DNA of 64,000 bases, taken from NCBI GenBank assembly GCA_947359465.1, contig OX375877.1, positions 28,903,235-28,967,234 of the forward strand. Reading direction: 5' to 3'. The DNA is from Metellina segmentata (taxonomy: Eukaryota > Arthropoda > Arachnida > Araneae > Tetragnathidae). The notes beneath the pieces were generated by a model. That model was not told where the DNA came from. It saw nothing but the letters and a program-made list of their open reading frames with translations, and searched no databases. This document shows, piece after piece, positions 35,396 to 47,808 of the stretch (within the stretch, counting starts at the first letter, position 1; each line of letters opens with the position of its first letter). The position numbers and the translations under genes were made by a program.

Positions 35396-35702
35396 CGGTA
35401 GCCCGGTTGAGAGAGTAACGGACTAGCAACCGGAGGATTGCTAGTTCGAATCCAACCAAAGACCGTAGCGTACAAAGGGTGCTGGTGCATGTTAAATCTG
35501 TCGTGGCCTCAAATGTTCTCGCGTTGCCGTGGTGTGGAAATTTGGAGAGTGGGGTGCCAGCTCAGGTGTGTACTCGTCATCTGACCATGGTTTGAAATTA
35601 CGTGGTATTGTCCTCGGTTCATTCCATTCGAGATTGATCCCGTGCCGTTGCCAATAGCTCGGTGTGTTCCTCCAGTGCAACGTTAATTAAATACCTTCCT
35701 AC
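35396..35702 (+). repeat. SINE family copy, best-preserved head
   Basis: The tRNA-like head contains TAGCCCGGTTGAGAGAGTAACGG (A box) and GCTAGTTCGAATCC (B box). The body has CGTTGCCGTGGTGTGGAAATT and GTGCAACGTTAATTAAATACC, ending in TTCCTACC. This is the reference copy for the family in this window. Confidence 0.82.
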
Positions 35703-35723
35703 CCCCGGTAGATGTTTTGTTAT

Positions 35724-36420
35724 ACGAGGTCTGACAGAAAAGTAATAAGACTGCTTACCTAGCTGGAATTTACAATTTCTGTACAATTCTACGTTATCTC
35801 CTTCAAAATAGCTCCCCTCGGAAGCCACACATCGATGGAAACGTTGCTTCCACTCTACAAAGCAATGCTGGAACTCTTCACTCGAAACCTTGTTTAGTTC
35901 CTCCGTTACAGACTGTTGAATGGTTGCTTTGTCTCCAAAGTGATGACCCTAGAGATGAGTTTTAATAATTGGAAACAAGAAGTTACACGGATTCAAATCT
36001 GGAGAGTATGGAGGCTGTGGAACCACTGCAATGCTCTTCGTCAAGTACACTATAGTACCGTTTACATGAGCCAAATACCCGGGTAAAAGGAGAGTAAAAC
36101 CGGTCTTTTCGACTCCGCTTCCCCTACGTGGGGAAAAAACGAGGAAATACGCGGGTTGATTTCAACCCTAGTCAAGTCCGGTGTCATTGAGATTACCCTC
36201 CTTTCCCATAATGCAACGCGGGTAATCTTCGAAAATCCCTTTCACCCTCGAATTACCCGGGTCGATTGGTTTGGTCATGTAAACGGCACTTATGACTGAA
36301 ATTTCCTTTTGACAAGGGGCACGGTCATAGACTTTAAGCGTCTGGGCGAAATCACGGTGTAGATTGTGATTGGTTGGAAAATGTCCGTATTGTAACGCCC
36401 GAAGAAGCTCCTAAGCAATA
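35724..36420 (-). pseudogene. Mariner transposase 3' part, interrupted by a MITE
   Basis: A mariner end reading CGAGGTCTGACAGAAAAGTAATAAG lies at about 35,724. On the minus strand the frame reads FQHCFVEWKQRFHRCVASEG, SYFEGDNVELYRN and, upstream, VVPQPPYSPDLNPCNFLFP. In that last block the catalytic Asp of the usual PCDF motif is Asn. Further 5', beyond the MITE, KVYDRAPCQKEISVI matches the preceding stretch. The N-terminal half is missing. Confidence 0.82.
36054..36290. mobile_element. 237-bp MITE with TAT target duplication
   Basis: Ends AGTACCGTTTACATGA and, inverted, AGTGCCGTTTACATGA. Internal GTTTACATGA and ACCCGGGTA blocks are mirrored at both sides. TAT flanks it at 36,051-36,053 and 36,291-36,293. 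It splits the mariner transposase, whose frame resumes on both sides. A 3-bp duplication suggests a PIF/Harbinger-type origin (usually TWA), which is uncertain. Confidence 0.82.
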
Positions 36421-38600
36421 ATATCTCTACAACGGCTACCTTACAGTCGAATTCTCCTTCCTTACCTCCTTCAAATGTGCTCGGATGAAGAAATCTGAAC
36501 CGCGGTATGCTGAAGGAATCATTAAATACAAGCTCAATTAAAATAGGAACGGAGCAATTAAGTTAAAATTAAGGTTTATTTACAAGTTAGTTAAAATATT
36601 AGAGACAAGTTTCAAGATAATTGGATACGTTAACCTTAAATTATTATCTTACAGAAGAACTATTGTGCACGAGCAAAACGCCTACGCAAGACCTATGCCT
36701 ATTCTGTCACTCTCCTCCTTCTTCCAAAGCACCCCGTTCGGTTCTTCGCGACACCCCTCCAAGGGGTTGTACACAAGTTGACAGCAGTCAATGCCTTAAG
36801 GGTGCTTGGGACCGGACTGTACACTTACCAACCTCGTATCGACAAAACATCGGGCTATTTTTCTTTTAATTTGACACCCGTTGAACGTGAATGGATTCAT
36901 CTATATAATTTTCATACGAATGTTTGATATTGCACAGTAAAATTATGCACCTATTTTTCCATTGGAATACTTCCAAAAGCAAAATTTTTCTATCAATACA
37001 AATTTAAGCATGGTGTTTTTGTCAAATGTGCTGCAAAACTAAATGGAAGATTTAGTTGAGTCAGCTGTTTATTTAATAGCCATTCAATGAGATCGACTCT
37101 TTGGTATGCAACTAATTTGTTCCTTTTCCTTTGCAATAAATATTGGTGCTTAGTTGACTAATTTTTCTCCGATTGTATGCGAAAAGAGAGTTGCTAATTT
37201 TAAACACCAAAAGAAGGAACGTGTAACTGAAAACTAAATTTTATCGAGTCAGAGCTTGCCATTTATAGCTACTCAATTTGATTTACTTTTGGATATATTC
37301 CTTCCCTTTATGTAAGTTATGAACTCTTTTGTTTATAGTATGATGTGTGTACTTGGTTAAAGTGAAGCCTGGTGAAACTAGAGTGGGTGGAACAAATTAG
37401 CTGGATTGTAAGGCTTAGGTTTAAAGGAATTGGTTTTTAACATATTAGGCGTTGTCTTCCCTAAGTAACATTAAAACTGCCCTTTACTCTAAAAATATGC
37501 ATTTTTGTATCGACAAACATTTACAGCAGTCAAACGACGATACACACATTTCAACCCACATTTACAGTGCTTTTTATACACGGCTAACTTGAAAGTTTAG
37601 AGGGTGTTTCTCGGCCCACACATGCGTGATTGCTTTGTAATTATAATCATTTGTACATCTTAACCTGATTTACTTTCCTGCAAGTTTCGTTTAATTTTCA
37701 TGACTTCTTCATGTTGCAATTTTCACAAACAGTAGTGTATGTAAGTAAAATAAGCAATTGAACAAGAATTTTCACTGCCCACCATACAGTAAATTCAGTT
37801 GGGTACCATTCAAACAGACTAACCTAACATAATCTACCATTTGCTATATTGAGTGAACAGTACATTTCAAAACGGGATATAAAATGAATGGAAAATGATC
37901 AAAAAAAGAGTTCATCTGCCCGTCAAAAAGTATATTCCGTTGGATAGCATACAAATTTAACGTTTGGCGAAGCAAATACACTGGGAAGAAAATCTTCACT
38001 GTCAAATGAAAGTATTGTCGCGAACATAAATTTAGCTTATAAATGGAAAAACATTAGCTCGACATACATAAGATCACAGTTCAACATTCCTTCCAGGTCC
38101 CAATCGCAAGTGCTGATGGCTCGTCAGGACTCCTAGAATCCTACATTAGATTGGCGACAAGAATGGTGAAATCACCAAAGAAAGTTTGCCCATGCGCATT
38201 GTATTTTTGGCTCCGAAATGTCTCTCCGTTGAATGGAGTTTTTCCACCTTTGAGGACCTCGTTAAATTTAATCATTTGTTTTGTTGTTTTAAAATGATCG
38301 TGAAATGCTTTGTGTTAGTAGGTTTCAAAGAAATCGCTATCGCAAACTAAATCATTAGCGCAGTTTTACCTGGCTGTGATTCGACTGGAGTTGTCTTCGT
38401 TATGCATGCGGATTCAAAGGAATCGGGATTCTACCGATTGTTGTTTAAAGGCTGTTTTGGAAGTAAAATTTCTACTCAACTTGTCCGTGTCCAATGTTTA
38501 CAGTTTTGAATTTGTGACTTAAAAGTTAAATTGAATGATTATCAAACAATCGGTGTAAAATCTATATTTCTTTCGCACTGACAAGTGTTAAGAGTTTTTA
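36421..38600. other. Intergenic region upstream of DCAF17
   Basis: No gene recognised. 36,640-36,860 is GC-balanced and holds an 82-codon frame without a domain. The last few hundred bases before 38,601 should contain the DCAF17 promoter and 5' UTR, but I cannot point to a core element. Confidence 0.45.
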
Positions 38601-41600
38601 ATGTTGCGGTTACATAAAAATCGTAATGTGCTGTGCACGTTACGAGATCGGGAAACTGGTTCTGTGTTGTCACCTTACAGATTAAGTACGAACTTCGTGC
38701 GTCAACATATTGAATCAGACCAATCATTTTATAAGAAGGAATGGCATAAAAAGTCTACAAAAACAATTACATATGATAGTGGTTATATGCATTTTGATAA
38801 TCATACAACTATTTATAGTGTTTATGGCCCTAAATGCCGCCCAACTCTAGCACTCCAATTGAAAAACAGAAAAGCAAAGGAAAAAGTTGTAGATCTTATC
38901 ACGTACACTTTGCCTGTTTTCAGAGATCAAGAGCAATGTAGATGTACGTTCAAGAATTGTTTATGCTACCCGAATTATTTTATTTACATTACAAAAGATC
39001 ATTGGTTATGTCAATGCGATTTGAAAACAGGTGCCATGATGAGAGAAATGTACATCAAGAGTCCGAATCATAATTTTCAGTTTGGATATTGTGATTGGGA
39101 TGTATACGCCGAACAGTTTACTTTAACTTCTCATTTAGATCCTGATCCTGCATCTGGTGTTGTAGCATATTTAGCTGTGTTTACAGTTTTTCCATTTGAG
39201 TTCAAATACTTATTTGAAATTAAACGTGACATTTTTGGAAAATCGTGTAGAAATGTAAATGTGTCCCAGCAACTTCTTATTGCCGGTATGGGCTATGATC
39301 GTGTTCACATCTACAGCTTTCTAGATGTTCTGGCTGAAGGTAAGATGATTTTTTTTTTATTTAAAAATTATTTATTCAATGTAAAGCTTTTGGCATCAAA
39401 AATGGGTATCCATTGGGATGTGGGATATTACATCCTGATTGGAAATCTTATCCTGATTACATCCCATCCTGTAGAAAATTTGGTAGCTATGGTGGCGGAA
39501 AGAAATGTCAAAGGAAAACAAATTATTTTTCGTTCACAGAATTCTTGCGTAATTTAAGAGTAAGAAAATTTTTAATATTCCGGGGGAGAGACTTTCCTGC
39601 TGTGAATATAAATTAGGGGTTATAATTTAGGTAATGTCTCATTTGTTCATATGAAGGCAGTTGGGGTGGTTACACCTGGGAAGTGCAATCTCTTCGTTTC
39701 AATTTAGCTTGCAACCCCGGTGATCCGTCCAAGTAATTCAGTTCATTTTCTTCCCCATCGGGAAACGGCTAACCAGATTGAACTCTAGTCACTCTGTCTG
39801 TCACTTGCCCAGGGCCGATCCGAGGGAAATTTATTGCAGATGTTTAGCCTCCCCCCCCCTCCCTCCCATTTCAAAGATTCATATTGTTTCCCTCCCCCTT
39901 AGAATAACCTACTATGAAAATAATTTATATCATTGAGAAAATGCAAACTTTATCAGGTTAGGGTTTCCATGCTCCTTAAGAACTCCTTAAAATTGACTTT
40001 TATGTGCTACTCCTTAAAAACTCCTTATATCAGGGATGCGATTCTTTCTACTTTTGTAATTATTTCCGACTTTTCTTAAATTATTCAGAAAATGACCGAT
40101 TTTTATCATTTAAAAAAAAATTCCCACTTTTGCCCTGTTTTGTTTGTTGTAAACGTAAAATGTGCCAAACGAGACATATCTTGAACATTGCACTCTTAAA
40201 TTTTGCCAAGCTGATAAGTCCTGCAAATTCCTCTATGAAAAGAATTCTTTATGAGAAGCTTATTAGTTTAATGGCAAACCTGGAGAACTTGGATTTTGAA
40301 CTAGCATATGTTGTTGCTGCGAATGTCATAGGTTAAAAAACTACGGTTTCCTAAGAAAGCGGGGCTGTTACCTAGTGGCCGTGATACGTCATGATGCGGC
40401 GGGAAAGGTATAAATGAAATATTTTAAGTTGATCAGCTTTTAATAGCATATTTTTTCCCCCTTGAAAATAAGATGCTATGTTATTTTGTCTTTTATGGCA
40501 GCCTCGGCAAGCGGAAAGTTTAAATTTACATTTTGAATATTCTAGAAAGTTCCGTAAAAGCTTCTTTCTTTGGCGACTTTAGAAGTGCGCCAATGCTGTG
40601 GCAACTTTATACATAGACTGCAGCTAATTTTTGAACGGAAGTTTTCAAAATGTTGCTTCTTTTAAGGGCACTATTTATGATTGTTTTAATGAGTTAAATT
40701 TTTTTATTTCCTGAATAATATGAGTTAATAATTTTAAGTTTTATTTGATTTAAAGTTGATTCAATTAGAAAATTATAATATTTTCGGGAAAATATAAGCC
40801 GACGGAAATTGATTAAAGATTTTGAAAAAAGGTATTTGATATTCGAAAATATGTTGTAAAAGAAACTAAATTGAATTATATTTTATTTAAACCAGGGGTA
40901 CAGCTTCAGTCTACGTTTTTAGCTATGGCAACGGCCTTGGAGCTTTTTTTTTTGGCACACTTCTTAATTCAAAGTTGATTATTACAAATTCTAAGAATTT
41001 TTTTAGTGAAAACGATAGTTTACTTTATTAAGTAAACAAAATATCGCATTTCATTTATTTTGAATTCAATTCAAGTTGATATCTTGATGAAAGAGTAATG
41101 TTGTGAATGTTTTGAAAATCGCAATCTGTTATAATCAAAGTGGATTATTTCATACTTGAACATTTGAAGTTAAAATATAATTTACCTATTCATTTATAAC
41201 AGAAAAAATTGTGGATTTCTTTCATTTTTGTCTGTCTGAAATCTGTCATTTGTGTTTACTTGTAGAATACAGTGAAATCTGTATAACTTACATCCTAAAA
41301 ATATATAATTGGTATTTTAATTTGGAAAATACTTTATATTGAAAACAAATATGCTTGGATATCTATTATTGTGAGTTTTAGCTGGGATTTGATAGAAATA
41401 TGTTTACTTTAAACTGAGAAACGTACTGAGATTTTACTGTATAAGAACCGTTTACAGTAGCATCCTAGATAAAACAGCTCCAGCGAGCAGGGGGGAAATG
41501 AACTAGTGTTGAGTTGAAAGGTGGAGTGGTAGCATCCGATACGTTAGGCCGCCAAAGCGATTGTTAACGCCAAATCAAGATGGCGGCCGATGTAAGCAAT

Positions 41601-44600
41601 TCCAAGATGGCCGCCATATACAACGTGAACCTTTGCATACAGTGCATAAATAATAATAATAATTTGTTTAAAAATTAAGAAAAAAGCAATATAAATTTCA
41701 CTTGAAAATTTTCTAATATTTCAGTCTGGTTTTCTCCGAACATGTACGCAATTTTGCGTCAATTTCATCCTAGTTTTGTCACTTAAAAAAAAAATTAAAT
41801 AAAAAAAATAATAATTTATAATTGTTAAAAAAAAAATTAATTAAAAAAAAACCCGCGATTTTTTTAAAACGTCCGGATTTTTATCAATTTTGAATTAGAA
41901 ACTTTGCAATGCATAGAAAATTCAAAACAAGAAATCTTTTTTTAATAAGGTAGTTCTTTTCTGTGATCATAATCCACACAAAGGTTTTTGATGAGAAAAA
42001 AAAAAATCTAAAAATTCTTCTGCTATCCATAAGTGTGAAAAAATATTTTTTCACAATTTTTCTAGCAATTAGCATTATGTGAGCAACTCAATGGGGATAT
42101 TCCAGGTTATAGAGCCATATATGGAAAAGCAAGACAAATATTTTTATTGTAACGACTTTACAAGAGGAAATTGTTTTTTAGAGAAGTCAAAGCGTATTGC
42201 GCTTAAGGTTTCAATGCGTTTAAACCAGTATACCGGGAGAAATTTGTTTGTAGATAAGTCACAGCGTATAACGCGCGATCCCCGCCTGCCGGCTACCTCG
42301 CCGCCCCTCCGGGGCCGGCGAGGACCTTTCACCGTTGGCTTCCATGCGTATAAGTCACCGTATTGGGTGCCCACCCAAGCATAGTCCAGTGTTTGTAATA
42401 TAACCAAAAGCTAAACAAAAATCAAACTTACCCTCATAGCCGGGTCCTTGAAATTCTGACTATGGTTAACAGTCATATGCTCGAATCGATAACCCTTGAA
42501 CTCTTTGTCCTTCTTGTATTGATACCAGCATATGACTTCCAATAGTCAGAAATTTTTGTAGTTCCTTGCAAAATTCAGCTCTGAATTACCTCAGCCAAAA
42601 CTTTCTGGTTCCTATTTTTCACCTCAACCATAAAACATTTATCCGTCCCTCGTTCAAGTCCTCCAAACACCCATTTACCCTCCAATTTCTTACTCCTGTT
42701 ATACTTTCTTTTGCCAAACTTTTGTCCTATCTTTCTACATTTCCACTCCTACCTATCACCAGCATCCTTTCTCAATGTTAAAATCATATCATTCTCACAT
42801 GAAAGACATTTCACCCTCTTCCCAATCAAGCTACTACATGTTTGCAAAAAAAAAACATTTTCTAACGTTCAATAACACTATCCACTGCTATATCAAATCA
42901 ACTAAGGGGAAATGAGCAACCAAAAGGGGAAAAAAATTCTAAATTCCAATCTGCAATTTCAAAAATCAAATTTAATCCAAATTTTTTTTTCGAAATTTTA
43001 ATTGAAATTTAAATAAAGTGACAAATTTAAAAAATTGTAACTTACAATCTGCTTTCCAAACTTATCCTAAAAATTTTGAAAATTAATAAAACAAGTCGAT
43101 TTTATAAATCAAGAACAAAATTCATATGCACCCAACAATTTCAAAGACTGTCTAAATTTTAATTCCGTTCTACATTAAAAATAAAAGTGGAAAAGCGTAT
43201 TTTCTTCCTTAACCAATCATGAGACCGGTTTATTATCATCAGGAGAAAATATCTAGGGTTGCCTTAAAACTAAGAAAATCGAAAACGGGAAGGTTACCAC
43301 AATTGGCAATACATCGCTCGAAAGTTGTAACGTATCGGATACTACATACCATCCAAGTGTTGAAACAGTTTTATTTTTCACACTTCAAATGTGTGTATAA
43401 ACCTTCTGACTCCGAAACTTTGAAAGAACTTGTTAAATGCTCCTTAATTTTTATATTCTATGACTCCTTAAAAATTTTGAAAGAACTCCTTAAATACTCC
43501 TTATTTTTTATATTCAAAATTCTGTATGAACCCTGTTTATATTTGATAGAGTTTTTTCTGCTAGGCCCTCACAAGCTATAGGTATATACATTGTACTTAC
43601 AAATAGTCATGCCATGGTAATTAGTTTACAAAAAAGTCAATGGTACTTCTTCATTTCAAAATCATTTAATACAGTAAAGTCAACATTACATTTACACTAC
43701 ATAATATGTACTTATGTATATAGTATTTCAGCAATCGAATATTAAAGCATTTATTTATTATTAAAAATAAAATATGCTGAATAATATTCTTACTATCATA
43801 TGATTTATGAAACACTTGTTCAACACTGATGAAGAAAAAACTACAAAATAAAGACATCAAAAGTGTGTTTTTCGGGTCTTTTTCTTTGCAAAATCTATTA
43901 AGGTTGTGTCTATCGATACCTCATTTTCTTTAGTCATAATCGCTTAGTCGCTCTTGGAAAATGGTCAACCTCATGTGATTTTTTAATTACTTCCAATTTG
44001 GTAAAACACCTCTCCACGAACAACTGACACAGGAATAGTAAGTACGATGCTTAAACTCGCAAAAACGTTGGGAAACGTATCTGAAAGAATTTGTAGTCAA
44101 GTAACCAAGTCTCTTTTCGGGGCAGCATCTGTGCTAAAAGTAAGATCTCATCCAGCAGCTCATTTCCATCTGCATCACATTCGGTTTTGGCAGTCAAAAC
44201 TGTCTGTAGATTTATACAGCACTCTCGGTTCATTTCCCCCCATTTTTGAAGGCTGTGATCATAGAGAAATTTGTTAGAAAGTTAGCACTATGCTTCTGCA
44301 TTTAATCTAACCTCTCTGACAAAGAACTGATTGCTTGATTTGAAACCACATAAAAGTTTACTTTGAAAGATGTCTTTCTTGCCCCAACAGGTTGATCTTC
44401 GCCTTCATAAGAAAATTGTTTCTTTATTTTCCTTGGTCTGATGTGAATTTCAGCTGAGAAATCTGGACTGATCTCCAATTTCTCTGCCAGCACTTTTACA
44501 TCAGTTACGATAATAAAAATTGTTTTATGAAGATTTTTCGTGTGAAATTTTGTTGGTGATTATATCGATATTAAATAAGAGGGGGGATTTTGGTTCTTGA

Positions 44601-47600
44601 TATTTTTTAGGAGGAGGGGTCATAAAATCACGAAAAATTCATATCACTATGTATGAATGGTCCCTAAAGGTAATCAGTTTTGTGAGTGGGTGTCGGGCAT
44701 TGACCTTGCCAGTGTTATATATAGAGTTCTGGCGCCCTTGGCAAAGGTAGGACTTGGCACACCCTTGTCAAAATGTATACAGGCAGAACTAAGTCTAAGA
44801 ATAAAAAATGTAACTTGAATATACTACTTCATTTAATAAAAAAATTTCATAAGATAAACTACATGGAAAATATTTAAAACCTCATATCAGTAACTTTACT
44901 TTTTTTGCTTTTCACAAGGCAAATTCTGATTAGGTCGTAAAAGTCCATTTTTTCTGCCACCTATTGTAAAATGGATGAAATAGCAAGGTTTGTCAAACAT
45001 TCTTACCCCATACCTGACCAGATGTAGTTTTTAATATTTCAACTTACTAAAACTGCATTCGCAGGCAGCCATTATTACCAGTAAGGTCAAAAAAATTCTG
45101 AGGGCAATTTCGGATATTGAATCTTTACAGAAAATATTTACAAATACACTTTGACAAGTCAAAGTTTGGTATCCTCAATGAGTTCCACAACTTGAGTTAT
45201 AAAGCATTAAATTTCATTAACTAAGTCTTCGACATTAAAATCCTTTAAAATTGAAGCCCCAACACTTCCCGCTTTCCGACTAGAGTATTTAATTATTTTG
45301 TTATTCGCAATATTATATTTTCATTTTAAAAGAAAAAAAAACAGAAATTCTGCTGCCTCTGTGTGGACAATTTTAGTGCCCCAATAGGCGTCCCTTCCCG
45401 CCAAGCCCTGGATACTGCACTGGCCGGTGCCCCCATCTGTCGCACGGGCCTTTGACCGGCCCTGCACTTGCTCAAAAAACAATAGGTTGGTGAGGTGGTG
45501 CAACTTGTAAATCACTAAATGTCAACAAACACACAGTTTAGTATGCAGTGCCTCCCTGTGTGACAGGAACAGTAGAAATGTTTCACTCCACAAACTCAAG
45601 TTATCCCACCTTAGGGTTTAACTTGAGTGCTTGAATAATTTTCCCAAGTTAGCACCCACCCCTTTATGAAGCAATACTCAGAGGGGGGGGGAGAACCTAA
45701 GGAAAATACAAAGAAAATTCTTCAAGAGGGTTGAGTTTCTTACTATTGGTGTTCCATTCCATTTCCAAGCAACTTTTATCAGCAAAGACTGTTTTGAAGT
45801 GGACTAGTATGGATCATTAATTTTGAGTTAAACATACAGGTAAATAGTTGGACTAGTTTTAAAAATGGGTTGTTAAAAAGAATTTTGGTACCATGAGACA
45901 GGTCTTGTGATCGAATGTATTTGTAAATACCTGTTACAATATTTTAGTAGATGTGTAAATTTTATTTGTATATTTTAGTGTTGGGTCATCCCACAAATTA
46001 TGTGGTTCTCTCTGATTGTTTAAAATGAATGATACAATGTTTTAGTTATTGCCTAATCGTACACTGTGTCTTATTAAAATTTACAACATGTTTTAAGTTA
46101 TTGTGTCACAGTTTAATGTTTGACCTCATGGATTTAAGAGTGAAAAAGTAAATGTTATCATGGTTATCACAATTATCCTCTTTGTTCTGAGCTGCTTCCT
46201 GAAACTAACTACAGTACGAAGTTCCGAATCCGGACGTTTGACTAACATTCCCCATCTTTCTACCTCTTCTCTTTTCCAACAATTTTTAAAAAACAAGGTG
46301 TTCAACCTGAAATAAATTGATGAAACAGTGCAAAATAACAGACATGTTCAGAGTAAATACCACACAGAAAAATTAGGAGATTTGGAAATAAAATTTGTTG
46401 CATTGTATTCACAAAAAAAACTGCAAATAATCCAAAATCCGGAACGACATAGATCCAAAGGATTTTGGACTTTGTACTGTATTTCTAAAGAGCTGCATTG
46501 CAAAAAAAATAACATTGATGCAAAGCAAACTATTCATGAAAAAAATATCTGCACTAGCCAACAGAAAGAGTATGCTTTTTTCTCATGCACGCTTCACGTG
46601 CTAGAAGGAATGTTGCAAAAATCAAGATAATTTTAATCGGAAGCTAACACATCCCCCATATTTTTCTGGTCTAGCACCATCAGATTACCATCTTTTTGAA
46701 AACCACCTTAATGGAATAGTTTGAAATTTGATGTCCTAAGAGAGCTTGATTACTTTTCATTACGACACAAGAGCTACTATTGCCAGGGTATTTAAAATTT
46801 AGGTGGAAACACTAAATAATTTTAAATATACAAATCTTGGATTAAAGTTGTGGTTTTTGTTGCTTTATTTTAAAACTACATTACTTTAGGGATGAAACCA
46901 TACTGTAGTATTTCTGAATTAAAAATTGAATAACTCAATGTTTACAACTTTTGTCTTTTAGGTACATTCACACAGGATTCACAGTCCATGACAGAAAATA
47001 TTGGGAAGTACCCATATGGCCTGCCAATCAACTACAACATTCACAGAGCACCCCATCTATTATTTGACGTGCAGTGCTTTGGTCAAACTGTTGAATTTGG
47101 GGGATACCCGTACCATTGCATATTTGCTAAAGCTAAGAAACATTCGCAATTTGTTATTACAAATTTAAATAATTATAATGTTCCAAAAAGAGGTTTTATT
47201 GAAAGTCATGTGTGGAAAGATGAGCCTAATATTGTCTATTTTCATCCAGATTTTTCAAATAGAATAATATTACGAGACTTGCTTCATGTGCGTTGTTATC
47301 AAGTAATTAATCGCCCTAAAGTTGTTAAGTTGAAAGAGACCTTTAAAATGAGTTTTCCATGGATTACCAGAACCCCAGTTCCTGAATGTAGTTCATTTGG
47401 CAGAAAACTTAATAGACTAACAGACTTGTCTGTCCCTTACGAAAAGAGCATTATGGCAATAGATTATGACAATGAACTAGATTTGTTTGGCATTCTTGGT
47501 GTACATCCAAATGATCCATTAGCTGAAGGTTTTGTTAAGTTGTTTGATAGTTTTACAGGTCGCGAAGTGAAAACCATAAACCTTGCTTGCAAACTTATTG

Positions 47601-47707
47601 AAACTAACTACTATAAACTCTCCATAGATTTGGATATTATTATCATCATTGAAAAGAACGAGAAGGATATGTTTCATGCTACTGTGTATGGATTGTGTTC
47701 ATCTTAG
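38601..47707 (+). CDS. DCAF17: DCAF17 homologue, DDB1-CUL4-associated factor 17 (494 aa)
   Basis: Two coding exons, 38,601-39,339 and 46,962-47,707. The donor is GAAG|GTAAGA and the acceptor TCTTTTAG|GTACATT, phase 1, giving a joined Glu-Gly-Thr. The total of 494 residues is close to the roughly 520 of vertebrate DCAF17. Conserved blocks I recognise include YLAVFTVFPFEFKYLFEIKRDIFG, the VHIYSF segment, YGLPINYNIHRAPHLLFDV, the GGYPYH block and the IDYDNELDLFGILGV segment near the C-terminus. DCAF17 family members are proposed substrate receptors of the CUL4-DDB1 ubiquitin ligase; human loss causes Woodhouse-Sakati syndrome. That role is from family knowledge. The 7.6-kb intron is packed with repeats. 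The start is the first ATG of the open frame and fits vertebrate N-terminal length. AATAAA lies at 47,803. Confidence 0.9.
41529..43345. mobile_element. Insertion bounded by an 18-bp inverted repeat, inside copy 1
   Basis: GTAGCATCCGATACGTTA (41,529-41,546) and TAACGTATCGGATACTAC (43,328-43,345) are inverted at 17 of 18 positions. They delimit the part missing from the sister copy at 60-62 kb. The content includes an AT-rich zone with long A runs and a GC-rich block at 42,270-42,340. No transposase. The class is unknown. Confidence 0.5.
42450..42554. repeat. Long imperfect hairpin
   Basis: GAAATTCTGACTATGGTTAACAGTCATATGCT and the inverse of AGCATATGACTTCCAATAGTCAGAAATT pair with a few bulges across a loop of about 55 bp. 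Confidence 0.6.
43870..44510 (-). pseudogene. hAT transposase C-terminal relic in the DCAF17 intron, antisense
   Basis: The minus strand reads LAEKLEISPDFSAEIHIRPRK, ARKTSFKVNFYVVSNQAISS, NELLDEILLLAQMLP and, after stops, ERCFTKLEVIKKS. This order matches the C-terminal region and dimerisation motif (usually SAERCFSKLK.IK) of hAT transposases related to ZMYM/ZBED proteins. Stops and frame changes show decay. Confidence 0.75.
44520..46205. other. Intronic repeat-like DNA, unassigned
   Basis: GC-richer tracts at 44,700-44,760 (TTCTGGCGCCCTTGGC) and 45,360-45,470 (CCTTTGACCGGCCCTGCAC, whose inverse CAGGGCCGGTCAAAGG has a hAT-like terminus style) suggest an old element. I cannot close its boundaries. 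No gene. Confidence 0.4.
46212..46480 (+). repeat. Repeat shared with 60,716-60,930
   Basis: Shared strings are AAGTTCC.AATCCGGA, TTGATGAAA.A..GCAAAATAAC, GACATGTTCA.AG, ACCACACA.A.AAAATTAG and AAATTTGTTGCATT. The partner lies inside the p62 intron element at 60,703-61,452. Confidence 0.7.
46638..46870 (+). pseudogene. Mariner transposase C-terminal fragment
   Basis: The plus strand reads THPPYFSGLAPSDYHLFENH, the third catalytic block of mariner transposases (usually YSPDLAPSDYHLF), then decays. It lies 92 bp upstream of DCAF17 exon 2. Confidence 0.72.
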
Positions 47708-47802
47708 TTCATATCGTGCATCATGTATTTTTTACTTTTCTGAAAATGTTATCCATTGAACTTCATTCCAATATGAATCTCATTTTGTAAAATACATTTT
47801 TC

Positions 47803-47808
47803 AATAAA
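47803..47808 (+). terminator. Polyadenylation signal AATAAA of DCAF17
   Basis: First AATAAA after the stop at 47,705-47,707, about 95 bp downstream, in TTTTCAATAAAGTATTTTG. Confidence 0.7.

Larger units (their letters stand above)
39959..43535 (+). mobile_element. CAGGGTTC-type non-autonomous element in the DCAF17 intron (copy 1)
   Basis: The left end TAGGGTTTCCATGCTCCTTAAG and right end TATGAACCCTG, with many subterminal CTCCTTAA words, match the reverse-oriented copy at 60,228-62,206. Homologous landmarks include CCTAGATAAAACAGCTCCAGC, ATACAGTGAAATCT and AAGTGTTGAAACA. It holds about 1.8 kb (41,529-43,345) absent from the other copy. Flanks show no target duplication, so the ends may be eroded. 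Confidence 0.78.
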
